Origin: CAZSGN01 sp964606415
GTDB lineage: Bacteria > Bacteroidota > Bacteroidia > Bacteroidales > JBBRXJ01
Reading direction: 5' to 3'
Length of the DNA stretch: 7,347 nucleotides
Assembly (NCBI GenBank): GCA_964606415.1
Contig: CAZSGN010000139.1
Span: 1 to 7,347 of the forward strand
Shown: piece by piece, positions 1-6,368 of the stretch
Position numbering within the stretch: the stretch's first letter is position 1
Layout: each line of letters starts with the position of its first letter
Notes under the pieces: model-generated
Seen by the model: the letters and a program-made list of their open reading frames with translations, nothing else
The model's database searches: none
Told to the model about the DNA's origin: nothing
Translations under genes and position numbers: made by a program

Positions 1-2
1 TT

Positions 3-47
3 GATTTAGTAAAAGAAAATATTCAAATAGTACTTGACCTTGAATAA
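3..47 (+). CDS. Possible 3' end of a truncated upstream gene
   Basis: The third forward frame is open from the window edge and reads DLVKENIQIVLDLE followed by TAA. The composition (charged residues alternating with Leu, Val and Ile, as in a terminal amphipathic helix) looks like real protein. The other two forward frames stop within the first nine bases. Only fourteen codons are visible, so no family can be named and chance is not excluded. If real, the gene runs in the same direction as the toxin-antitoxin pair and is separated from it by about 160 bases that contain a palindrome and a promoter. Confidence 0.4.
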   Translation, partial: DLVKENIQIVLDLE

Positions 48-59
48 TGCACGACTTCC

Positions 60-85
60 CTGCCACAAGCGGACGCCTTCGGCAG
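60..85. repeat. Imperfect GC-rich palindrome (REP-like) between genes
   Basis: Outer arms CTGCC (60-64) and GGCAG (81-85) enclose inner arms GCG (69-71) and CGC (74-76). The two unpaired segments, ACAA and CTTC, are of equal length, so the element is symmetrical and could fold on either strand. It is much more GC-rich than the AT-rich sequence around it and sits directly after the putative end of the upstream gene. From memory, similar 'GGACGCCTTCGGCAG' intergenic elements recur in Bacteroidetes genomes, but this was not searched. It may help to end transcription, although no T run follows. Confidence 0.45.
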
Positions 86-177
86 AGAGGTAAAAATCCC
101 CAGAACACCGGAATAACTCTTTTATTGGCGGTCATTGAAAAAACACACTACAAAAAAACATTACAGTGATTTTTAAG

Positions 178-185
178 TATCTTTG
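178..185 (+). promoter_or_regulatory. Bacteroidetes-type -7 promoter box
   Basis: TATCTTTG matches the Bacteroidetes sigma-A -7 consensus TAnnTTTG at every fixed position and lies 23 bases before the antitoxin ATG, leaving a short plausible leader. No convincing -33 TTTG is present at the usual 19-21 base distance; that stretch is A-rich (aaaaaaaca). The start codon is preceded by gttgtgag, at best a weak ribosome binding site, which is normal in this phylum. No obvious operator palindrome for antitoxin autoregulation was found nearby. Confidence 0.5.
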
Positions 186-208
186 TTATAAATAAAAAAA
201 GTTGTGAG

Positions 209-427
209 ATGAAAACATTAACTTTGCAATTACCTGATACAGTTGATGAAAAAGATGTAAAAATGCAAATTGCTGCTCACCTTTATGATAAAGGTATTAT
301 GTCATCCGGACAAGCAGCTGATATAGTTGGGATATCAAAGAAGGAGTTTATAGAGACAGTTGGACAATATGGGGTTTCAATATTTGGAGAGAGTATTGAT
401 GACTTAGAAAAGATTATGAATGGATAA
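209..427 (+). CDS. UPF0175-family antitoxin
   Basis: This small 72-residue protein is the probable antitoxin of a type II toxin-antitoxin pair, expected to bind the downstream PIN-like toxin and repress its own promoter. The N-terminus (MKTLTLQLPD) is a beta strand of the kind used in dimeric DNA-binding antitoxins. Residues 19-58 hold the UPF0175 signature: 'AAHLYDKGIMSSGQAADIVG' followed by 'ISKKEFIETVGQYGVSIF', a helix-turn-helix-like segment. Length fits the family. The last eight bases overlap the toxin start, so translation is likely coupled. The gene is visibly more AT-rich than the genes after position 2589, suggesting acquisition. UPF0175 next to DUF3368 is a known pairing. Direct DNA binding is inferred, not shown. 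Confidence 0.8.
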   Translation: MKTLTLQLPDTVDEKDVKMQIAAHLYDKGIMSSGQAADIVGISKKEFIETVGQYGVSIFGESIDDLEKIMNG

Positions 428-878
428 AATTATTATTTCAGATACCAGCTGTTTAATTGCATTATCCAAAATTGATAAACTTGATTTATTAAAAGATTTA
501 TATCATGAGATTATAATCACCAAAGAGGTTTACCAAGAGTTTGGTGGCTCTCTTCCTGATTGGATAATAATTTCAGAGGTTAAGGACAAACAAAAACAAA
601 AAGAAATAGAACAACGACTTGACAGAGGAGAAGCGAGCTCGATTGTCTTGGCCCTTGAGATTAAAAATGCCACATTGATAATTGATGAAATAAAAGGAAG
701 AAAAATTGCCCAATCATTTAATATTGACATAATCGGCACCATTGGAATTATACTGCTGGCTGAAAAAAAAGGGTTGATTTCAGATGTGATAAGTTTAATT
801 CTGAGATTAGTAAATAAGGGATTTAGATTGTCGGATAATTTGATTAATAAATTAATTGAGAAATATAGACAGAAATAA
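420..878 (+). CDS. DUF3368 PIN-like toxin (putative ribonuclease)
   Basis: This 152-residue protein is the probable toxin partner of the UPF0175 protein. DUF3368 proteins belong to the PIN-domain superfamily, whose members are Mg-dependent RNases that often cut tRNA or mRNA. The expected acidic residues are present: D8 in 'IISDTSCLIAL', E40 in 'TKEVYQEF', E71 in 'RGEASSIVLA' and D89 in 'LIIDEIKGR'. The motif 'IIGTIGIILLAEKKGLI' (residues 104-120) is typical of DUF3368, and the length is usual. ATG at 420 lies inside the antitoxin gene, in another frame, giving an 8-bp overlap. Nothing suggests inactivation. The RNA target cannot be read from the sequence. Like its partner it is AT-rich, consistent with a mobile module. 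Confidence 0.85.
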   Translation: MDKIIISDTSCLIALSKIDKLDLLKDLYHEIIITKEVYQEFGGSLPDWIIISEVKDKQKQKEIEQRLDRGEASSIVLALEIKNATLIIDEIKGRKIAQSFNIDIIGTIGIILLAEKKGLISDVISLILRLVNKGFRLSDNLINKLIEKYRQK

Positions 879-943
879 TTACGGGGTGAGGTGGGTTTCG
901 ATAATATGAAACTTTTTTATACTTTTAGTGAAATCTGATAATG

Positions 944-969
944 AAATACTTTGAAAATGGCAAGTATTT
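944..969. terminator. AT-rich stem-loop between convergent genes
   Basis: Perfect 8-bp arms AAATACTT (944-951) and AAGTATTT (962-969) flank a 10-base loop. They lie between the toxin gene and the convergent minus-strand gene, whose TAA occupies 971-969, so the right arm touches that stop codon. Position suits a bidirectional terminator, but the stem is AT-rich and has no long T run on either side. Function is therefore uncertain. No other structure stands out in the 879-968 gap. Confidence 0.35.
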
Positions 970-2039
970 TAACAAGCAAAACGTTGGCCAGTAATCCCCT
1001 TTTGATTTTTTTTACTGCTGGAAAGTGGATCCTGGCGGAATAGCATACCAATTGTTTTATATTCCTCCGGATTTTGAGCATATAATTTCCTGGGAGCAGT
1101 TAAAAAGTCCTGTAAAGGTTTGATGATGGCAGTTGATGTTTGGTGGACATGATGACCCTGCTTTTTCTCCCACTCTGCAAATATTTTTTCTAACTCTGGT
1201 TCATCAAGCATTTTTTCGGAGTACATATGATATAATTCCGTGATAATTGCTTTTATTGCCAGGTCAAGTTTAAGCGCGATTGTTAAGGGCTTGGTAAAGA
1301 TGGCTTCATTGATCTTTAATTTGGTTTCTTTTATATTAGATTCCTGTCTTTGTTTTGCAGGACTTTGAATGATTTCACAGGTATTGATTGAAGGCAGCAG
1401 ATAGTGATTAAAACCAAAAGTAACTTGAGTCTGGGCTGCTGCAATGATTAGCACTTTCGATTTTTCTGCTTTTTCTTCGTACTCATTGATGTATGATTTT
1501 GATAAAATGAATTGGTGCATCCGTTTGAGGTAAATAATTTTATTTTTAGGATGAAGATTTTTGAAGTAGCTACTGTGACGTATTAAAAAGCGATTGTGTT
1601 TACGAAGGTTCGGGATGGAAAAGAAGTTTTGATATACCGGTTTACTTGTGATTGGGCTTGTTTGTCCCGGCAAAAATGAAAAAAATAAAGCGGTCCATAG
1701 TAAAATAAGTAAGGAAGCAATGGCTAGTTTGGTATCTATAAATAAACCTCCTGCATTATTAAACCTGGCTTTTTCAGGATTGCGCGGGTCATACCTGAGG
1801 CTGACTTGTTTACCCTTATCAAGCAAAACATTTTCGGGACCCTGGTGTTCGTATAAGTGTCCATTAATTTCGTACTGTACGATTGAGTAAACACTGCCAA
1901 TGCTTTTTTTGTAATCAATGACTACGCCAGTTGTTATTTGACTATTTAAAAGGAAGGGTATTTTGAAGATGCTCCATAATAAGAGAATCAACATAATACC
2001 TCCCAGGTATTTTAATATGGACCGTGTTTTTCTTCTCAT
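969..2039 (-). CDS. DUF3592-like membrane protein fused to a degenerate MtfA/M90 peptidase domain
   Basis: This 356-residue protein has two parts. Residues 13-31 and 105-124 are membrane helices enclosing a DUF3592-like module ('TTGVVIDYKK', 'GPENVLLDKGKQVSLRYDP'), the same plan as the gene just upstream. After a linker, residues 148-339 resemble the MtfA (M90) zinc peptidase family from end to end: 'RFLIRHSSYFKNLHP' at the start, 'KVLIIAAAQTQVTFGFNHYL' (195-214) in the core and 'FRQDPL' (334-339) at the end. The HExxH expected near 255-265 is replaced by 'IALKLDLAI', and the second conserved acidic site before 'DFLTAP' reads 'TSTAIIKPLQ'. It is thus probably a non-catalytic pseudopeptidase on the cytosolic side. 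The start at 2039 overlaps the upstream stop as ATGA; an ATG 30 bases earlier would lengthen the overlap. The M90 link was made by eye from remembered family sequences. Confidence 0.65.
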   Translation of the reverse strand: MRRKTRSILKYLGGIMLILLLWSIFKIPFLLNSQITTGVVIDYKKSIGSVYSIVQYEINGHLYEHQGPENVLLDKGKQVSLRYDPRNPEKARFNNAGGLFIDTKLAIASLLILLWTALFFSFLPGQTSPITSKPVYQNFFSIPNLRKHNRFLIRHSSYFKNLHPKNKIIYLKRMHQFILSKSYINEYEEKAEKSKVLIIAAAQTQVTFGFNHYLLPSINTCEIIQSPAKQRQESNIKETKLKINEAIFTKPLTIALKLDLAIKAIITELYHMYSEKMLDEPELEKIFAEWEKKQGHHVHQTSTAIIKPLQDFLTAPRKLYAQNPEEYKTIGMLFRQDPLSSSKKNQKGITGQRFAC

Positions 2040-2437
2040 TTGATAAATGAAAAAGCAAAAGCGGACCATAAGAGGAATACTAATCCTATTATGATCAGGG
2101 AGCTGTCGACAAAGAGTCCTGTGAAAGTATTTACCCTGGCTTCGGATGGATCTTTGGTATTATAAAGGATTTCAACATGATCCCCTTTTTTATATTGATT
2201 CTCCGGCCCGATAAGTTGATGATTGTTTCCTTGCACTTCGTAAACGATAACAGGAAAATAGTCAATCATATCGCTGAAAAAACGTTGGTAAGAAATACTT
2301 TCCAGTTCGGTCTTCGCTTTGGTATCAACAACAGTTCCTTCGGTTTTTGCGCTATTTAAGAAAAGCGATGATTTAAAAGAGAAAGCGATTCCGGCAATGA
2401 TAATGAGGCCCAGTAAATAAATAATAAAACGTTTCAT
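2036..2437 (-). CDS. Short DUF3592-like membrane protein
   Basis: This 133-residue protein has an N-terminal membrane helix (about residues 4-20), a beta-rich middle outside the membrane ('GTVVDTKAK', 'FPVIVYEVQG', 'KGDHVEILYNTKDP') and a second helix (112-131, 'LIIIGLVFLLWSAFAFSF'). This is the layout of DUF3592 proteins, whose function is unknown. It is a paralogue of the N-terminal third of the next gene. Both carry LNS after helix one, GPEN, KG-x-x-V, AR-x-N, GLF-V/I-D and a final LLW-x-A-x-x-FSF. I chose the start at 2437 because the 12 preceding codons add a charged stretch before a typical 'MKRFIIYLL' beginning. It overlaps the downstream gene by four bases, so the two are surely co-transcribed. 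Confidence 0.7.
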   Translation of the reverse strand: MKRFIIYLLGLIIIAGIAFSFKSSLFLNSAKTEGTVVDTKAKTELESISYQRFFSDMIDYFPVIVYEVQGNNHQLIGPENQYKKGDHVEILYNTKDPSEARVNTFTGLFVDSSLIIIGLVFLLWSAFAFSFIK

Positions 2438-2588
2438 AATGATTTGCTTTTTGATGTATCTCAATATTAACAAAAACTTTTCATTTTTAAATAAATCCTG
2501 TCCGGGGATTTCTTCTTTTTTTGCTTTTATTCTTGTAATTTCGTTATTATTTGGCTTAAAGGAATTGTATAATTTATTTCATAAAAGG
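2438..2588. promoter_or_regulatory. Divergent intergenic region with presumed promoters
   Basis: These 151 bases separate divergent genes, so promoters for both sides should lie here. None matches the Bacteroidetes consensus perfectly. On the minus strand TAATATTG is one base off TAnnTTTG. On the plus strand ATTATTTG carries the TTTG half but not the leading TA, with a TTTG about 22 bases upstream. TATAATTT close to the plus-strand gene is an alternative. The region is strongly AT-rich with T tracts. No operator palindrome or riboswitch-like fold was recognised. Confidence 0.35.
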
Positions 2589-3125
2589 ATGTTTTATTTT
2601 TTTCGGGTTTGCCTGGTTGCGATTTTGGTTTTTAATTTTCATAAGCTTCCGGCCCAGGTTTTTAATAGTAGCGCACCTTTGGGCGACAAAGTGTTTTCAG
2701 TTGGGCTACAGCCTGCGCAATATGGAAAAGGGAGATTTGTGACTTTTATTCATGGAGACCTGCGGTTGGCCTCCGGTGTTTGTTTGACTGCTAAAGGAGG
2801 TCTGGGAAGTACTGCTTATTTTGGGGCAGGATTTAAGTTTAATTTGCTTGAGCATTTGGCTTTTAATCTTGGTGCTCATCAAGCTGATGAGATGGGTTTT
2901 GATGCATCTGTCATTTTTGCTTTGCCGGTTTCAGAAAGTGCCCGGGTGGTTACAGGCATTGATGCTGATTGGATTCCCGCTAAAGATGGAGGGCTGTATT
3001 TTAGGGTGCCTGTTGGCCTTGAGGCTCGAATTAGCAGTGCATGGTCCGTCATGCTTGAGGGTGATCTGGGTGTAAGTCAAAGAACTTTTGATATTTTTGG
3101 TGGCGGCATGATTATTTACTTATAG
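2589..3125 (+). CDS. Small outer-membrane beta-barrel protein
   Basis: This is a 178-residue putative outer-membrane protein of unknown function. Residues 1-23 form a signal peptide (hydrophobic 'FYFFRVCLVAILVFNF', cleavage near LPA-Q). The rest is a run of alternating polar/hydrophobic strands separated by Gly, Asp or Asn turns: 'RFVTFIHGDLRLASGVCLTAKGG', of which at most twenty matter here, then 'AYFGAGFKFNLL', 'LAFNLGAHQ', 'ARVVTGIDADWIP', 'LYFRVPVGLEARI' and 'WSVMLEGDLGV'. It ends in a strand, 'GGGMIIYL'. About eight to ten strands fit. The frame stays open 50 codons upstream, but that part encodes an implausible second hydrophobic stretch before the signal, so I start at 2589. It precedes the SUI1 gene by 43 bases and may head the same transcript. 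Confidence 0.6.
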   Translation: MFYFFRVCLVAILVFNFHKLPAQVFNSSAPLGDKVFSVGLQPAQYGKGRFVTFIHGDLRLASGVCLTAKGGLGSTAYFGAGFKFNLLEHLAFNLGAHQADEMGFDASVIFALPVSESARVVTGIDADWIPAKDGGLYFRVPVGLEARISSAWSVMLEGDLGVSQRTFDIFGGGMIIYL

Positions 3126-3168
3126 CATCTGGCCACCTTATCATTGACGAATAGAAAAGTACTTCAGT

Positions 3169-3516
3169 ATGAAACAAGAAAATGATTGGAAAAAACGTTT
3201 AGGGGTTGTTTACTCAACTGATCCTGATTATAACTATGAAGGAAATGATCAATCTGAACAGGAAACCTTGCCTCCTCCTCAACAAGATCTTCGTGTGTGG
3301 TTGGACCGGCGGAAAGGTGGTAAGGTTGTTACTCTTGTTAAAGGGTTTATTGGCAGCGAGGAGGATATAAAAGAGCTGGGAAGTCTTCTTAAGAAACAGT
3401 GCGGGGTTGGCGGTTCTGTGAAGAATGGTGAGATTTTGGTTCAGGGGGATTTTAGGGATAAAATATGCAAAGAATTATCAATATTAGGCTACAATGTCAA
3501 AAAGGCTGGGGGGTGA
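3169..3516 (+). CDS. SUI1/eIF1-family translation factor (YciH-like)
   Basis: This 115-residue protein is the bacterial homologue of eukaryotic eIF1, which acts on the small ribosomal subunit to control start-codon choice. In E. coli YciH has been linked to start fidelity and stress-time inhibition of translation. After a variable acidic leader (residues 1-40) the SUI1 domain begins: 'RVWLDRRKGGKVVTLVKGF' (42-60) includes the basic loop. It continues with 'LKKQCGVGGSVK' (74-85), 'GEILVQGD' (87-94) and the final 'LGYNVKKAGG'. All conserved blocks are present and the length is usual. The TGA stop shares one base with the next start (TGATG), so this cytosolic protein is coupled to a cell-surface protein for reasons not evident from sequence. 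Confidence 0.9.
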   Translation: MKQENDWKKRLGVVYSTDPDYNYEGNDQSEQETLPPPQQDLRVWLDRRKGGKVVTLVKGFIGSEEDIKELGSLLKKQCGVGGSVKNGEILVQGDFRDKICKELSILGYNVKKAGG

Positions 3517-6359
3517 TGCGTGTTCTCTCTTTTTTAATTTGGTTGATATATATCTCTCCGAATCTTTCAGCTCAGTTTTATGACTCCGGACAGGATCCTG
3601 CCGCTATTAATTGGAAAGAGATTGAATCTCCATATTTTAGGGTTGTTTATGATCAGCAAATAGAAGCAAGCGCTAAAAGGTTTATTCATTTGCTTGATTC
3701 TTTTTATCTTGCCGGCGCTGCCTCTCTTGATCATCTTCCGCGCAAATTGCCTGTTGTGCTCCATAGTCAAAATGTGCTTTCTAATGGTTTCGTTACATGG
3801 GCACCGCGGCGCATGGAAATTTTTACTGTACCTCCTCAACGTTTAAAGACGAGCGAGTGGCTGGCAGAGCTTGCTGCTCACGAATACAGGCATGTGGTGC
3901 AAATTGATAAATTAGATCAGGGGGTTACAAAAGTGGCTTCAGGGCTCTTTGGAGAACAGGTTATTGGTGCTTTAACGGCTTTTATTCCATTATGGTTTTT
4001 TGAGGGAGATGCTGTCGCTGCTGAGACCGCCTTGACTGGCGGAGGGGATGGGAAACAGGCTGCTTTTAAAAAGGAATTAAAGGCTATTGAACTTGAGCAG
4101 GATGAGCGTTATTCTTATCAAAAGGCTATTTTTGGTTCATATCGCGATTTTGTCCCTGATCATTACCGTTATGGGTATCATATGGCCAGTTTTGCGCGTG
4201 TTCGCTATGGTGATACTGTCTGGAGCCAGGTTTTGGATTATGTTGGTAAATATCCTTTCACATTGGCTCCTTTTTACTGGGGATTGAAGAAAAGCACCGG
4301 ATTGTCCAAGAGACAACTTTATCATCAAACATTTCAGTTTTTAAAAAAGAGATGGGGACGGGGTGATTTTTCTTCATTTGATGAGGAAAAGTCTGTCATT
4401 GCCCCGTCTAACCGGACCGATTATCTTAGTTACCGGGCGCCGGTTGTAACAGAAAATGGTGCGCTTTTGGCCAGGAAAGATGGGATGGACATATTGGAAC
4501 AATTTGTCATCATTGATTCATCTGGTGTTGAAGAACACTTGTTAACGCCGGGGTTTGCTTTTGGAAATACATTGTCCTATGCGGATAGTTTATTGGTTTG
4601 GGGTTCTTATATTCCCCATATTCGTTGGCAACAAAAAAATCATTATGTGATTAAAATATTGGATCTTCGCACTGGTAAAGTCCGCATTTTGACGCCTGGC
4701 TCACGTCTTTTTTCTCCGGCTTTTAAACCTGGAGGCAGGGTTATTGCAGCTGTTAATATTACCCAGGAAAATAAGTCCTCACTGGTTTTGATTGATGCTG
4801 ATGATGGCAATATCATCAAATCGTTTCCGGCTCCAAAGGGCCATGTCCTTCAGCATCCTTCATGGCATCCTGATCGTGGCCTTTTGCTCTTGACAGCAGT
4901 TGGGCGCAAGGGGAAAGCGATATTCGAGTTAAATACGAATACTGGCACATGGAGAATCATTAAAGGCCATTCGCACACCAATATATCAAAACCATTATAT
5001 TATAAGCAGTTCGTTCTATATCGTAAGGATGACGGAGGGGCTGATAATTTGTTTGCCCTGGATACTGTTAATCATCACGAACGCCGCATAACCAATTCAA
5101 AATATGGTGTTTATGATCCCGAAGTATCCACGAATGATGGGGTTATTTATTGCGCTGAATATACTTCGCAAGGATATGATTTGATCAAGTTCCCTTTAGA
5201 TTCATTACTTAAAAAAGACTTACAAGATATTCCTGCTTCTGATTCGCTGCATGATATTATTTTACAGATGGAAAAGCCTTTTGAAAAAAACAGGATTGAT
5301 GCTGTTCATTATCAAGTCAGTGATTATAAAAAAGCAAAAAATTTAATTAAAATACATAGTTGGGCTCCTTTTTCTCAGCGTTTTCACCGGTCATATGATT
5401 TTTCTGATGAAATGTTGGCCCCCGGCTTTACTTTTTTTAGTCAAAATGATTTAAATACGATGGTTTTGGAAGGTGCTTACCGGTACCAGCAAGGCAGTCA
5501 TCAGGTTTATCCAAAAATCACCTGGGCAGGTTGGTTCCCTGTTTTTTCGATTTCTGCTGATCTGGAGAGCCCTAAACCCCATCCTCAATATCCCGATTAT
5601 CAATTTGACTATAATCGTTTTAATGCTTCTGTCCACCTCCCGCTTAATTTAACGAGAAATCGCATGATACGGGGTGTGACGCCTACTTTTCAGTATCAGT
5701 ATCAATCTTATTCGTATTACTATCAGGAGCAGCATCTTAGGGGTTTTAATTCTAATCAGTTGGCTTACGGAATCAATGCTTATCAGTTTTTAAAGCGTTC
5801 GGAAAGAGATATTGAGCCGGTTTTTGGACAGTTTATCCAATTTCACTTAACCCACATGCCTTTTAAATCTTTTGCGAATGCTCGTCTATGGATGATGCGT
5901 GGCCGTTTTCACTGGCCCGGGTTGATGAATCATCATATATTTAAAACAAGTTTTGGTTACCAGGTCAATGAATCTGCGGGTAATGAGCTGGCTTATATGA
6001 ATGCCCCAAGAGGTTATCTTGACGCTGATCTTTTTGCAAAAGAATATGCTTTGGTCAAAATGGATTATGTCTATCCTTTGTTTTATCCTGATTGGAGCCT
6101 GTCTACCCTGGCATATATTAAACGCTTCAGGATGAATATTTTTTCTGATATTGCCTGGATCAATGAGGGAAGGATGGCTTTTCCTGATGAGCAGTTTCGT
6201 ATTCCTGGTAAAATGATCACAACAGGGGTTGAATTATTGGCTGATTTTCACCTTTTCCAGTTTGTTTTTCCGTTTACTGCTGGAACGAGGTCTACCTGGT
6301 TACAGAATGAGAACAAACTTCAGTGGGAATTTTTGCTGAATGTAAGCATCAATCGTTAA
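3516..6359 (+). CDS. Secreted gluzincin metalloprotease / beta-propeller / Omp85-like barrel protein
   Basis: This 947-residue protein has three modules. Residues 1-19 are a signal peptide ending LSA-Q. Residues about 35-285 form a zinc metalloprotease domain of the Peptidase MA type: HEYRH (122-126) gives two His ligands and catalytic E123, and 'PLWFFEGDAVAAE' (158-170) supplies E163 as likely third ligand. Residues about 300-560 carry TolB/WD40-like blades, such as 'LDLRTGKVRILTPGSRLFSP' and 'HPSWHPDRGLLLLT'. Residues about 630-947 are rich in aromatic beta strands. They contain 'APRGY' (829-833) followed by 'EYALVKMDYVYPLFYP', resembling the L6 RGY/RGF motif and next strand of Omp85/BamA barrels. 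No POTRA domain is seen. It probably sits in the outer membrane; which side the protease faces is unknown. The ATG in TGATG fits the signal peptide, whereas the upstream in-frame ATG at 3465 would bury it. Confidence 0.75.
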   Translation: MRVLSFLIWLIYISPNLSAQFYDSGQDPAAINWKEIESPYFRVVYDQQIEASAKRFIHLLDSFYLAGAASLDHLPRKLPVVLHSQNVLSNGFVTWAPRRMEIFTVPPQRLKTSEWLAELAAHEYRHVVQIDKLDQGVTKVASGLFGEQVIGALTAFIPLWFFEGDAVAAETALTGGGDGKQAAFKKELKAIELEQDERYSYQKAIFGSYRDFVPDHYRYGYHMASFARVRYGDTVWSQVLDYVGKYPFTLAPFYWGLKKSTGLSKRQLYHQTFQFLKKRWGRGDFSSFDEEKSVIAPSNRTDYLSYRAPVVTENGALLARKDGMDILEQFVIIDSSGVEEHLLTPGFAFGNTLSYADSLLVWGSYIPHIRWQQKNHYVIKILDLRTGKVRILTPGSRLFSPAFKPGGRVIAAVNITQENKSSLVLIDADDGNIIKSFPAPKGHVLQHPSWHPDRGLLLLTAVGRKGKAIFELNTNTGTWRIIKGHSHTNISKPLYYKQFVLYRKDDGGADNLFALDTVNHHERRITNSKYGVYDPEVSTNDGVIYCAEYTSQGYDLIKFPLDSLLKKDLQDIPASDSLHDIILQMEKPFEKNRIDAVHYQVSDYKKAKNLIKIHSWAPFSQRFHRSYDFSDEMLAPGFTFFSQNDLNTMVLEGAYRYQQGSHQVYPKITWAGWFPVFSISADLESPKPHPQYPDYQFDYNRFNASVHLPLNLTRNRMIRGVTPTFQYQYQSYSYYYQEQHLRGFNSNQLAYGINAYQFLKRSERDIEPVFGQFIQFHLTHMPFKSFANARLWMMRGRFHWPGLMNHHIFKTSFGYQVNESAGNELAYMNAPRGYLDADLFAKEYALVKMDYVYPLFYPDWSLSTLAYIKRFRMNIFSDIAWINEGRMAFPDEQFRIPGKMITTGVELLADFHLFQFVFPFTAGTRSTWLQNENKLQWEFLLNVSINR

Positions 6360-6368
6360 CTTTGGGTG

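Noticed and set aside
530..742. Minus-strand open frame inside the toxin gene
   Set aside because: It is antisense to the DUF3368 coding region, which carries all expected motifs, and has no upstream signals of its own.
957..965. The 9-mer ATGGCAAGT, also found at 7339-7347 (14 of 16 bases match when extended leftwards)
   Set aside because: A match of this length is expected by chance several times in a window of this size, and the second copy is cut off by the window edge.
2439..2588. A 50-codon N-terminal extension of the small barrel protein
   Set aside because: It would place a second hydrophobic stretch before a good signal peptide and would fill the whole divergent promoter region.
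3465..3515. A 17-codon extension of the protease-barrel protein
   Set aside because: It lies within the SUI1 gene and would mask the signal peptide; the TGATG start explains the arrangement better.
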